From the NCBI GenBank assembly GCA_903884005.1, contig CAISDA010000072.1, forward strand, positions 187,399 to 251,398: a DNA stretch of 64,000 bases, read 5' to 3'. This document shows, piece by piece, positions 51,944 to 61,516 of the stretch. The notes beneath the pieces were generated by a model. That model was given only the letters and a program-made list of their open reading frames with translations. It had not been told where the DNA came from and made no database searches. The position numbers and the translations under genes were made by a program. The stretch is from an uncultured Ignavibacteriota bacterium. Its GTDB lineage: Bacteria; Bacteroidota; Ignavibacteria; UBA10030; UBA8401. Position 1 is the first letter of the stretch, and every line of letters starts with the position of its first letter.

Positions 51944-54142
51944 ATGAAATATCGTTCGATACTTTTTCTTTTCATGGCTGTTATGTGTTCTCTGCCGGCA
52001 GATGCGCAGCAATGGAAACAGAACCTGACGTATTCGTATTCCGATTTCGCCGATGTGTACTTTGTCGATGCATCGCTCGCGTATGGTGTTGGAAGCTTCG
52101 GGCAGGTTGCGAAAACGACCGACGGCGGGACGACATGGACAATGCAGACATCGGGAGTTGCCAGCGCGCTGAGCAGCGTCGCGTTCCTCGATGCCAACAC
52201 GGGGTTCCTGGTCGGACCGAACCGGCTGCTCATCCGCACCGTCAATGGCGGCACGACATGGGCGGTTGATACGGTACGGGTCATTCCTGAAACGGCCGCC
52301 GGTATCCGGGCGATCCAATTCCTCAATAAAACGACCGGGTTCATCCTCAGTTCCGAAACCAGCAAGAGCGGCCGCATCCTGAAAACAACCGATGCAGGCG
52401 CGACATGGACGACGGTGCTGAACACCGCTGCCGAAGAATTTTACGATTTCTCATTCAACGGCACCAACGCCATCATGGTCGGCAAGGGTGCCAGTGTGAT
52501 CTATTATTCGACGAACAGCGGCGACACGTGGACAAAAGCCACAGCCGCGCCGCTCGGCGGATTTGTGTATACCCGGTCCGATATCCGTGCTGTGCATCTC
52601 GTCTCTTCCAGTATCGCCTATGCGGTCGGTTGGGGAAGCAATATCGGCGCTCAGCCTGCGATCATTATCAAATCGGTCGACGGCGGCAAAACCTGGACGT
52701 ATCTGCCGCAGACTCCCGCGATCACACTGTATGACAATTTGAACGCCGTGTATTTCAAAGATGATATGAACGGGATCGCGGTCGGAGGAGCCATCCTCAC
52801 AACGACCGACGGCGGAACGACATGGAAATACAATGATTATCCGATCGGATCGACGCTCAACAGTGTCGGCGGTATCGGCTCATCCATTCTTATTACGGGG
52901 ACAGGCGGGAACATTCTTTCGTCGCCGGATTTGGGTGTGACGATCACCAATAAGACGAAAGTGCCGGCTTCGGCATTGTATACGATCCAGTTCCCCACTG
53001 CGACAACAGGATACGCCGCCGGATTCGACGGCCTTGTGATCAAAACGACCGATGGAGGCAAATCCTGGACGCCGAAGTATGCGCGTGTCGGACTTAAAGC
53101 ATCGACCATTCAGAAACTGCAATTCCTCGACGACAAGATCGGGTTTGTCTCGTGCAGCAACCGCTCCGTGCTCAAAACGACGGATGGCGGAGCCACATGG
53201 TCGATGATCCTGCCCGATACGAGTTCCGCCACTGCCTACAGCTACGGTCTCTATTTCGCCAACGCCGCCACAGGCTACGTCGTGGGACAGCAGAAAGCGA
53301 ACACCGATATCATCTGGCGCACGACGGACGGCGGAGCAACCTGGTCATTCACCACGGGCACCGTGTTGAAAGCGCTCCGCGATGTTGCGTTCGGTTCCGC
53401 GGCAAAAGGCGTGGCTGCCGGCGACGGCATGAAGATCGCCTACACGACCGATGCCGGTGTGACATGGAAAGCTGCCACGATCAACGGTCTTCCCACCAGT
53501 CTTGCCGCCGTCAATTTGAGAAAGGTCAAATTTATCGATGCCGATAACGCCGTTGCCATTGGCGGAAAAGCGATACTGAAATCAGCGGACGCCGGTGCAA
53601 CGTGGGCGTATGTGGACAGCGTGAACACCGATCTGTACGACCTCAATTTCCTGGCCACTCCCTCCGGCACGGGCTTCGCCGTCGGGACCAAGTTCGTCAT
53701 GAAGACGACCAATGGCGGTGCGTCGTGGACGAACATCATCGATACCAATGTCGTGAGAGGCACACTCAATTCATGCACGTCCGATCCAGCGGGAAATATG
53801 TGGATCGGCGGCGCGAGTACGACCATCTTCACAACGTCGTCGGTGACGTCCGTGCGTCCCGTGTCCGACGTGGCACCGACAGGGTACGCCCTCGGACAGA
53901 ATTATCCCAATCCGTTCAACCCGTCGACGCAGATCACATTCGCCCTGCCGGTGTCGGAACGCGTTTCACTTACCGTGTATGATCTGCTCGGACGCACAGT
54001 CGCCACTCTCGTGAACGGCGCCGTCAATGCAGGCACCTACACTGTCGACTGGAACGCGGCCGGAGTGTCGAGCGGCGTCTATCTGTATCGCTTCCAGTCC
54101 GGATCGTATTCGAACACAAAGAAGCTCATACTTCAGAAATAG
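51944..54142 (+). CDS. Ycf48-like propeller protein with T9SS C-terminal sorting domain
   Basis: A 732-residue secreted protein: signal peptide (MKYRSILFLFMAVMCSLPADA), then about a dozen Ycf48/BNR-type repeats (VAKTTDGGTTWTMQ, LIRTVNGGTTWAV, ILKTTDAGATWTTV, VIKTTDGGKSWTPK, VLKTTDGGATWSM). Each follows hydrophobic strand pieces such as FLDANTGFLVG. The last ~80 residues are the sorting domain (LGQNYPNPFNPSTQITFALP, DLLGRTVATL, SGVYLYRFQSG). The protein should be exported by T9SS. It sits in the receptor locus but its own start context is ordinary; whether it is in the same operon is unknown. Confidence 0.85.
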   Translation: MKYRSILFLFMAVMCSLPADAQQWKQNLTYSYSDFADVYFVDASLAYGVGSFGQVAKTTDGGTTWTMQTSGVASALSSVAFLDANTGFLVGPNRLLIRTVNGGTTWAVDTVRVIPETAAGIRAIQFLNKTTGFILSSETSKSGRILKTTDAGATWTTVLNTAAEEFYDFSFNGTNAIMVGKGASVIYYSTNSGDTWTKATAAPLGGFVYTRSDIRAVHLVSSSIAYAVGWGSNIGAQPAIIIKSVDGGKTWTYLPQTPAITLYDNLNAVYFKDDMNGIAVGGAILTTTDGGTTWKYNDYPIGSTLNSVGGIGSSILITGTGGNILSSPDLGVTITNKTKVPASALYTIQFPTATTGYAAGFDGLVIKTTDGGKSWTPKYARVGLKASTIQKLQFLDDKIGFVSCSNRSVLKTTDGGATWSMILPDTSSATAYSYGLYFANAATGYVVGQQKANTDIIWRTTDGGATWSFTTGTVLKALRDVAFGSAAKGVAAGDGMKIAYTTDAGVTWKAATINGLPTSLAAVNLRKVKFIDADNAVAIGGKAILKSADAGATWAYVDSVNTDLYDLNFLATPSGTGFAVGTKFVMKTTNGGASWTNIIDTNVVRGTLNSCTSDPAGNMWIGGASTTIFTTSSVTSVRPVSDVAPTGYALGQNYPNPFNPSTQITFALPVSERVSLTVYDLLGRTVATLVNGAVNAGTYTVDWNAAGVSSGVYLYRFQSGSYSNTKKLILQK

Positions 54143-54164
54143 CCGATCACCAGGCCGTGTACCG

Positions 54165-54205
54165 CTCATCACGAATGCAGACGCAATCGATGCGTTCGTG
54201 ATGAG
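54165..54205. repeat. Inverted repeat after the Ycf48-like gene
   Basis: CTCATCACGAA (54165-54175) pairs perfectly with TTCGTGATGAG (54195-54205), and a further three pairs extend inward. No T-run follows, so it is only a possible terminator or mRNA-end structure. The remainder of the 249-base gap to the M16 gene shows no ORF. Confidence 0.5.
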
Positions 54206-54391
54206 AGCGGAGCTCGGTTCATACGCTGAACGATCTGCTGACCCCACAGGTTCGTGCCGGAATAGTTCATTCCGGAAAGCCACCATTCATCATCCACATG
54301 TATTCATTTGTTTCACGCATCGGGTGAACACCGCCCGGCGGACATCGGAACACACCACTCACGATCAACAGATCCAAACGAAGGAGCAGTA

Positions 54392-57205
54392 ATGCGCACC
54401 ACATACTCTCGCTGTACAATGATCGTCGCCCTGATCAGTTGTTGCATGCAGATCGGTACAGCCGCTCAATACACAGAGGGAACAACGTATCGTCACGAGC
54501 TGACAAACGGACTCGTCATCTTTACGATGGAACGGCATATCGCCCCGCTCATCTATCATCAGCTGACATACCGCGTCGGCTCGCGGAACGAACATCTTGG
54601 CATTACCGGCATTTCGCATATCGTCGAACATCTGATGTTCAAGGGGACGCCGAAATACGGAAAGGGAAAGGCGTCTAAAACGATCTCCAAAAATTCCGGC
54701 ACGTTCAACGCCTTTACCGCGAACGATCTGACGAGCTATTACGAATATCTTCCGGCCAACAAGATCGACATCGCAATGGAGATCGAATCGGACCGCATGA
54801 AGAATTGCATGTTCGATACATCCGAATTCAGGTCCGAAGTGCAGGTGATCAAGCAGGAGCGCCGCATGAGAACCGAAAGTACGGCCAGCGGCGTGATGAG
54901 CGAATACATGAATGCGGTCGCATACATGAGCCATCCGAACCGCGATCCGATCATCGGCTGGCCCGGAGATCTCGATAACGTGACGCGGGATGAAGCGTAT
55001 CAGTATTACAAAACGTATTACACGCCAAACAATGCGTTTCTCGTTCTGGTCGGCGACTTTCACACCGATGCGATCGTGAAGCTCGCCGAACAATATTATG
55101 GAAGCATCGAAAAAGGGCCGCAGACGCATGAGCTCCGTCTGAACGAACAACTTCAGCGTGCGAAAAAAACCGTCACGCTGTGGCACAACGATTTTACATC
55201 GCCCCGTCTCCAGATGGCCTTCCACGTTCCCACAATTCAGCATCCCGACGGTCCGGCATTGAAGCTCGCCGGATCCATCCTCGGCGCGCGCAGCCGTACC
55301 TCGCGTCTCTACAAGTCGCTTGTGGACGGCGCGCAGATCGCATCGAGCGTCGCGGCGGGCATGCAGACGGCCAAGGATCCGGGACTGTTCCGCATTACAG
55401 CCGGCGTCAAAGCCGACAGCTCCATTGAGACAACCGAAAAGCTCGTGTGGGCCGAGCTGAAAAAATTGCAGACCGAATTGGTCACTGAACACGAGCTCCA
55501 AAAGGAAAAAAATAAATTCGTGTTCGGTGAAGTGACCAATTATACGAAGAACGCCGATATCGGCGGGAAGCTCTCAACGTATGAGGCATTCTTCGGTATC
55601 GATTATATCGGCGCGTTTTCGAAGACCGTTGCGGCGGTGACGCGCGAAGATATTCAGCGCGTGATGAAAAAATATTTCAGCGAAGAATTGTCCACCGTCT
55701 TCTACGGCTTGCCGAAGGGTCCGCACAAGAGAGGTGCGGACACCGAACAGCCTCTCGATGAAACGGGAGTTGAAAGCAAATTTCAGATCTGTCCCATCGG
55801 AGAACTGGACGACGACGCCGTGTTCACGTTCCAGCCGTGGAGCGAATCGGCCGTGCTCGGTTCAGGCGACATCGATATGTCGTCCGTCCTGAAACCCAAC
55901 CCCATTGCGCCTCTCATCAAAAAAAATACGCTCGCGAACGGCGTGACGATCTATACCATCGAGAATCATCTGTCGCCCTCCATTTTTTTGGGTGGTTTTT
56001 TTGAAACGGGCGTCATTCCCGAAGCGATCGAAGGAGGTAAGCCCGGCATCGTATCGACAATGAGCGATGTGATGGGCCATGGCACCGTGAAGACCGACAA
56101 CGAAACGCTCTCCGAGCGCATGGCCTTTGTGCCGTTCACATTTGCCGTTTCGGGCTCGTATAAGAGTATTTCTTTCCAGGGATTTTCGCTCCTCAAGGAT
56201 GCCGAGGAAATGGCGGCGACCGGATTCGAGATCGTGACGCAGCCGGCCTTCAAGCAGTCCGACATCGACGTCTCGATCGGACGCCAGATGGAACGGGCAA
56301 AGTCGAGGAACAAAGCGACGCGCGAAGCCTCGTTCTCGTATATGTTCAACAAGGTGTTCCGCAGCAATCCGTTCTCGCAGTCCGATCCCACGGAACAATC
56401 ACTCGCCTCGATCACCCGCGAAGATCTCGTGAAGCTGCATCGACTGTATCTGGCGCCTTCGCGCTTGACGATCGTGATGGTTGGAGACATGACACACAAG
56501 GAGATGATCGCTCTGGCCAATAAACAATTCGGCGCATGGAAGGTCGAATCGCCCGCGCCCGCAATCGCCCCGTTCCCCAATGCTCTGCCGCTGACAGGCC
56601 GCGAGATCAAGGCCTTCGTCGACAAGGAGTATACGGAATCGACGATCAATATCGGCTTCGCTCCGTTGAACGACATCGATGCGATCAGCGAAGAGACAAT
56701 GAGCGTGATGAACACAATACTTGCCGGAAGCGTGCTCACCTCGCGCATGGGACAGGAATTGCGCGACAAGAAGGGATACATCTACGGACTCAAGAGCCAA
56801 CTGTGGAACGCAGGCGAGCATGTGGGGTATTGGAAAATGCAAACGAAAACGGCGCCGAAAAATACCCAGCCCGTGATCGCCGGCATTTTCAGTGAGATCG
56901 AAAAATTCCAGAAATTCGGCATCACCGACAGCGAGCTCGTGTATGCGAAGGGGCGCCTGCTGGGGATGATTCCGTTCTATGTCGAGACGCCCGACGACAT
57001 TGCCTCGAAGGCGTTCGAGATGATGCGCAACAAACAATCGTTCGACACATTCGATAAGACGGCCGACCGCCTGCTTGCAGTGACGAAGGACGACGTTCTC
57101 GCCGCGTCGAAAAAAATATTTACACTCGATCGCTTCGTGATCGTCGTGGACGGTCCCCTTGAACAGAAGGCATTCGACGGGTTGCTCGGCACATTGCCGC
57201 ACTAA
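54392..57205 (+). CDS. M16 family zinc metallopeptidase (two-domain, exported)
   Basis: A 937-residue peptidase from the ATG at 54392 (GAAGGAG before it). After a signal-like segment the first half has the inverted zinc motif HIVEH (H76, E79, H80) followed by the distant glutamate region EVQVIKQERR. The second half repeats the M16 fold but lacks an HXXEH, as in pitrilysin-like enzymes. It probably cleaves small peptides in the periplasm or outside the cell. A strong terminator follows at 57258-57295. Confidence 0.9.
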   Translation: MRTTYSRCTMIVALISCCMQIGTAAQYTEGTTYRHELTNGLVIFTMERHIAPLIYHQLTYRVGSRNEHLGITGISHIVEHLMFKGTPKYGKGKASKTISKNSGTFNAFTANDLTSYYEYLPANKIDIAMEIESDRMKNCMFDTSEFRSEVQVIKQERRMRTESTASGVMSEYMNAVAYMSHPNRDPIIGWPGDLDNVTRDEAYQYYKTYYTPNNAFLVLVGDFHTDAIVKLAEQYYGSIEKGPQTHELRLNEQLQRAKKTVTLWHNDFTSPRLQMAFHVPTIQHPDGPALKLAGSILGARSRTSRLYKSLVDGAQIASSVAAGMQTAKDPGLFRITAGVKADSSIETTEKLVWAELKKLQTELVTEHELQKEKNKFVFGEVTNYTKNADIGGKLSTYEAFFGIDYIGAFSKTVAAVTREDIQRVMKKYFSEELSTVFYGLPKGPHKRGADTEQPLDETGVESKFQICPIGELDDDAVFTFQPWSESAVLGSGDIDMSSVLKPNPIAPLIKKNTLANGVTIYTIENHLSPSIFLGGFFETGVIPEAIEGGKPGIVSTMSDVMGHGTVKTDNETLSERMAFVPFTFAVSGSYKSISFQGFSLLKDAEEMAATGFEIVTQPAFKQSDIDVSIGRQMERAKSRNKATREASFSYMFNKVFRSNPFSQSDPTEQSLASITREDLVKLHRLYLAPSRLTIVMVGDMTHKEMIALANKQFGAWKVESPAPAIAPFPNALPLTGREIKAFVDKEYTESTINIGFAPLNDIDAISEETMSVMNTILAGSVLTSRMGQELRDKKGYIYGLKSQLWNAGEHVGYWKMQTKTAPKNTQPVIAGIFSEIEKFQKFGITDSELVYAKGRLLGMIPFYVETPDDIASKAFEMMRNKQSFDTFDKTADRLLAVTKDDVLAASKKIFTLDRFVIVVDGPLEQKAFDGLLGTLPH

Positions 57206-57257
57206 GGCAATGAACCACCGTTACGGTCCACAGAAAATCGCCTTCTCTGCACTTTCC

Positions 57258-57295
57258 GGGTCCGCAGCATTCAGCACGCTGCGGGCCCGCTTTTT
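57258..57295 (+). terminator. Rho-independent terminator
   Basis: An 11-base stem, GGGTCCGCAGC (57258-57268) with GCTGCGGGCCC (57278-57288), is followed by GCTTTTT. It lies between the convergent M16 and GxGYxYP genes and ends the M16 unit. Confidence 0.88.
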
Positions 57296-57330
57296 AAATA
57301 GACCACGGCTGTTGACGATACACTGCCGCA

Positions 57331-59391
57331 TTATTTCTTGCTCTGATAAAAATATTCCTTATAGGTCGGATTTTCTCCCGCCATCTTGAGGAATATATCG
57401 AGCGGAACAACTTTAAGATTCTTGCCCAGCTTGTCGCATATTGCTTTAACCCGTGCGATGTCGCTCGATTCCCTGACGTGGACCAGTAAAAAATACGGAA
57501 GCTCGGCATTGATCGCGGCAAGCTCTTCCAGATCGGCTACGACTTCGGCTTCAGGTTTTTCGGCGGCCAAATAATAATCATAGGAGATAAAGGGTTTCTT
57601 ATCCTTGACCGTGAATGTATTCGAGGCCCTGTATCCGTTGATGAATCCGATCGCGTCCGGCATGGCGTTGTAATAGGCGTCGACGACATCTTTCGGCAGA
57701 TTGTTGTCGCAGGTTTCTGTGCCGCCCTCCGAATAGTCCATGGTCTCGAAGACGTTGAGGTCGAGTTTCTTCATGAACTCTGCGGCTTTTTCAAGTTCTT
57801 TGGGCAGCCATTTTTTCGGAAACGCCTTCGGATACATGTACGAAGAGCCGGAGAGACTGCCGATAAAATAATCGTTCGGCGTTGCCTGGGCATAATAATA
57901 TTCCAGCATGACCGGAGAAAGAGTCTCGAACTTCATGGTGACTTCCCATGCGAAGGGGATCGATCCACGCCCGGGCTTGAGCCATGCTCCGATGCCGATT
58001 CCGTCCGTTTCTACGAATGTAACGTAGATTTTTTTCTCGGGAATATATTTTTTGCCCGGTACAACGTTATGCTGGTTCGTAAATTTAAATCCCGGCGATA
58101 CCGGCACATGAATCAGAAAACTTGTGTTGGGCTGAGTATTTAATGCGTCGGAGGTCAGCGCGTACGAGGACAACAGCGTCGTCATCTGCTCTTCCAGATC
58201 TTTTTTATAGGAATGCCATCCCCAGACCTGGCTTAAAGGTTTCATTTCGGAGAAGAGACTGTTCGTCAGCGAATATTCGAGTGTATCGGTAGGGCGGGCC
58301 GATAGATCTGAAAAAAATCCTTTCTTCATCATCCCATAATCGGCGCATGCGGGCATGAGCACGCTACCATGAGCGCCCCCCAGCCATACAACGACATCTC
58401 GTGAACACTTGGCCCAATATTTTTCTTTCGCCCATGAATAGATCTCGTAATCGGATTTCCCGGTAAATTTTCCTCTCAGGTCTTCTATCTGCTTCAATCC
58501 GAGTTGTTGTACCAGCGGCAGCATGTCTTCGGTAATGACAATGCCTTTTTCGAGTCCGGCGATGGTATACGCGACGATCAACGACGTGCGTTCTTTTTTA
58601 TCCCAAAGAATATATCCTTTGATGCGTTCTTTGAATATGGTCAACCCCTGTTCCAACGAATTCACGGTCGTAAAGGAAAAATTCTTCCGTTCCACCAGAT
58701 ACCTTGCCAGATCATCAGTACAGTTGAACGGATAATTCGGTCCGAACGTAAAATATAACAGCGGCTGTGTTTCGTTGACAATGCCCTGAATGGAGATCCA
58801 GCAGGCTTGTTCAGGCAATTTGGAATTAATGTTCCAGTCCTCCGACATTTTATAGATGTACGCGTTGTTCGCATCCGCGCGTTTGAAGACAAATTTTGTT
58901 GCAGGTCCTTTGCGGCGCGTGGGGCGGAATATTTCGCATGTCAGCAGATCTTTCTCGGGCGATAACTGATACATGAACGACATTTCGCCGTGCTTTTTTC
59001 CCTGGGAGGCGTAGTACTCATATTTTTCGACAACCTTGAGACGGCCATCCTTCTCCCAATGTGCGGTCACATCTTTTGAGGAACCGAGTGGCAGCCGTAA
59101 TCCCATATGGATATTGGTGGCGAATGTGCCGTCGGTTATTTCTTTGTGAGTGCTTGTACCATCCGTCGTGAACGCAATTTTTTCCTCAAATTTCCTCTTT
59201 GGCCCCAGCTTGGTGATAATTTCAACGGTATTGTTGTCGACGGCGATATCCAGCGTCATCTCCTGGTAATAATCCAAAAAGGAACTTTTAGCATTGATCA
59301 TTTTCCACTTACCGCCCATGGCGGCATTCTGCGAGAACCCGATTGCGGTTCCACAGACAAATAGCACGATTGCCAAACCGAAATTTTTCAT
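57331..59391 (-). CDS. GxGYxYP-family protein with N-terminal extension, exported
   Basis: A 686-residue protein from the ATG at 59391 (GGAGAAAA before it), with signal peptide MKNFGLAIVLFVCGTAIGFS. From about residue 185 it shows features of the GxGYxYP family: VWGWHSYKKDLEEQM, TDGIGIGAWLKPGRGSIPFAWEV, and the family signature as GSLSGSSYMYPKAFP at about 508-522. It is variant at the glycine positions. These proteins have a TIM-barrel-like C-terminal part and are suspected carbohydrate enzymes; no activity is assigned. Residues about 20-180 form an additional beta-rich domain (lipocalin-like pattern, GKWKMINAKSSFLDYY). Confidence 0.72.
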   Translation of the reverse strand: MKNFGLAIVLFVCGTAIGFSQNAAMGGKWKMINAKSSFLDYYQEMTLDIAVDNNTVEIITKLGPKRKFEEKIAFTTDGTSTHKEITDGTFATNIHMGLRLPLGSSKDVTAHWEKDGRLKVVEKYEYYASQGKKHGEMSFMYQLSPEKDLLTCEIFRPTRRKGPATKFVFKRADANNAYIYKMSEDWNINSKLPEQACWISIQGIVNETQPLLYFTFGPNYPFNCTDDLARYLVERKNFSFTTVNSLEQGLTIFKERIKGYILWDKKERTSLIVAYTIAGLEKGIVITEDMLPLVQQLGLKQIEDLRGKFTGKSDYEIYSWAKEKYWAKCSRDVVVWLGGAHGSVLMPACADYGMMKKGFFSDLSARPTDTLEYSLTNSLFSEMKPLSQVWGWHSYKKDLEEQMTTLLSSYALTSDALNTQPNTSFLIHVPVSPGFKFTNQHNVVPGKKYIPEKKIYVTFVETDGIGIGAWLKPGRGSIPFAWEVTMKFETLSPVMLEYYYAQATPNDYFIGSLSGSSYMYPKAFPKKWLPKELEKAAEFMKKLDLNVFETMDYSEGGTETCDNNLPKDVVDAYYNAMPDAIGFINGYRASNTFTVKDKKPFISYDYYLAAEKPEAEVVADLEELAAINAELPYFLLVHVRESSDIARVKAICDKLGKNLKVVPLDIFLKMAGENPTYKEYFYQSKK

Positions 59392-59636
59392 TTTTCTCCA
59401 GACGATGGTTAGGGTAGAATATTGTTGTGAATTGTCACCCAACGGAAAAGACTCCACGCTTGTTTTGTGCAGTAAATGATATGCGAAAAAATACACCCGA
59501 TAAACAATGATATAATACAAAACAAGCGAAATGGATGCAATTGTTAAATCCATTGAAAAACAGTGCATAAATTCCGATTGAGGACCCCGCCTGGAGTGGG
59601 GCCGAATCAATTCGATGGCGGTTCAATCAAGCGCGC

Positions 59637-61292
59637 TTATCGATTGCACGCTTCCGTCGTCAACAGATAATATTGAAGCACGATCGGCGTCACCGATGCA
59701 TCCACTTTGATGACCTCGACGCTGGCGCCGCTGATCGCCGGCACGCCGTTGGCGTCGACGGCCAGAGTGGCTTCATAATCTTTCTTGTTGTATGTGCTGC
59801 GCACAATGTACTTTCCCGCTTTCTCCAGATACAGCCGTGCTTTCCCGAATTCATTCAAGGTGATAGCGCTCATTATTTTCGTCCCCGTCGAATCATACAC
59901 CGTGATCGTGGTACCTCTGGGGATGATCCACATCAGCGTATTGTTCGGACACTTCCCTACCACCTTCACATCGTATGTGCGGACATTGGCAGGAGCCTTA
60001 TATTCGATAGGATTGGAGACGGGATGTAGGACTACGACATCCGATAATCGGAGAGAATCATTTCCCGGAACCCGTAAATATGCCTTCGTCGTGAAGGGTG
60101 GACATTCGATAGACACAGACTGTTCATATGCAGTAAGGGTGCTATACATGGCTCGATCTAAAGATGGAAGGCCAACACCGTAAACTAACTCGATCGGTGA
60201 CATGGAAAAATCCCAATTTTTGAAACTTTTGCCTAGTTCAACCCCTGCGGATATTGTTTTTTGAGATTGAGGCCAAGCCGTGACGGGGGTAACGATGCCA
60301 TGCATAATGTCTGAATTAGATTCTATAATAATACCTGGCTTAATCCCAAAGTATTTCCCTGGATTGGAGGTTTTCGGTAATGTTGTCGTGGTATATTGAG
60401 TTTCACCCGTAACGACAACCTGCCCGGTCACCGGATCGGTATACCCCTGCTGCAATTTATCTCCCAAGGCAAATGGTGCACCCGTTACCGGATTTTTATA
60501 TGTCATATCGACAGGTACAAAAACGGTGCCGCCAGTTGTACTCGCAACCTTCCCCGACGCATCCGTCACCGACACGTACGCGGACAGTATCGGATAGACG
60601 ATCGTCGTGCTGGCACTCACTCTCCCCTGGGGGATCAATCCCGCGGCCTGGGGATAATACACCGTCGAGGCGACCGTGAGCTTGCCGGTCAGCGCGCTGC
60701 CCGACGCGTCTTTCAAAACCGTTCCCTGCGGAATGGCGATCTGGCTTCCCATTGCAGTCAGCACGGCGATCGGCGCCGTTGTCTTCCCCGTGTTGTCCGA
60801 TGTCACGGCAGTCGGGATCGTCGCCTGCTCGATGCCCGCCGCGGCCATGTCCGTCTTCTTGACCATGTTCACCACAACGACCTGCGGCCCGGTCGAGGTG
60901 ATCGTGACCGGATACGTGATGTCCACATACCCGGCCGATGTGATCTTCAACATCAGATTCACCGGACTCGCTGCCGTAATCGAGGCCCCATTCTGGATCG
61001 CAAAGGTGAAGAACCCGTGATTCACCGTAAACGACGTGACTTTGGTGTTCACCTCGTCTGTCACTTTCCCCGCATCCGCGCCCTGAATCTCGACCGTGAC
61101 AATGGACGTGGCCACTCCGCCGGTCATCACATCATTGAGCGTAACGGAGACCGTATTGTCGCGCATGACGGTGTTCACGATGACCTTCAGATCCTTGGTG
61201 GGATCGTTGATCTGGCACCCGGAGATCACAACGATGGCAATCGCCGCTGCCATCACTATTCTGGAAGAGAGTACTATTCTGCTGTATGCCAT
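59637..61292 (-). CDS. Tandem lipoprotein, copy A
   Basis: A 551-residue lipoprotein with lipobox VISGC (C26). About the first 300 residues are nearly identical to copy B at 61517-63187. The middle (about 300-410) is largely different, and the last 130 are clearly related. It is rich in Val, Thr, Ile and Gly and reads as a series of beta domains (KVIVNTVMRDNTVSVTLND, TSIVTVEIQGADAGKVTDEV, CarboxypepD-like ITVYDSTGTKI). I do not recognise a named family. It lies downstream of a deleted barrel-gene relic; probably a surface or periplasmic structural protein. Confidence 0.8.
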   Translation of the reverse strand: MAYSRIVLSSRIVMAAAIAIVVISGCQINDPTKDLKVIVNTVMRDNTVSVTLNDVMTGGVATSIVTVEIQGADAGKVTDEVNTKVTSFTVNHGFFTFAIQNGASITAASPVNLMLKITSAGYVDITYPVTITSTGPQVVVVNMVKKTDMAAAGIEQATIPTAVTSDNTGKTTAPIAVLTAMGSQIAIPQGTVLKDASGSALTGKLTVASTVYYPQAAGLIPQGRVSASTTIVYPILSAYVSVTDASGKVASTTGGTVFVPVDMTYKNPVTGAPFALGDKLQQGYTDPVTGQVVVTGETQYTTTTLPKTSNPGKYFGIKPGIIIESNSDIMHGIVTPVTAWPQSQKTISAGVELGKSFKNWDFSMSPIELVYGVGLPSLDRAMYSTLTAYEQSVSIECPPFTTKAYLRVPGNDSLRLSDVVVLHPVSNPIEYKAPANVRTYDVKVVGKCPNNTLMWIIPRGTTITVYDSTGTKIMSAITLNEFGKARLYLEKAGKYIVRSTYNKKDYEATLAVDANGVPAISGASVEVIKVDASVTPIVLQYYLLTTEACNR

Positions 61293-61306
61293 AATGATGG
61301 TTCCCC

Positions 61307-61357
61307 TTAGAATTTATATGAAAGGCCGAGTGAGACAACGGCTTGTTGTAATTTCAT
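61307..61357 (-). pseudogene. In-frame deletion relic of the beta-barrel gene upstream of copy A
   Basis: A 16-codon reading frame (MKLQQAVVSLGLSYKF) with its stop. Its last 11 codons are the C-terminus of the intact barrel gene at 63202-63858. Its first codon and the ~75 bases before it match the start and leader of that gene (61355-61435 against 63856-63935). It is therefore the fused ends of a second barrel gene whose interior was lost. Confidence 0.75.
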
Positions 61358-61516
61358 GTGACGTCTTTTATAGTTTGATGGGTGACCATAGATTCGTGAT
61401 TTCCATAGTTCTCTATTCAGAAGGTTCTGTGGTTATGCCGCCGCAATGGGGCGATGGGTATACCACGCCACATCGCCAAGACCACTGCTGCGGCTATCAT
61501 CATATCAGCGCACAGA

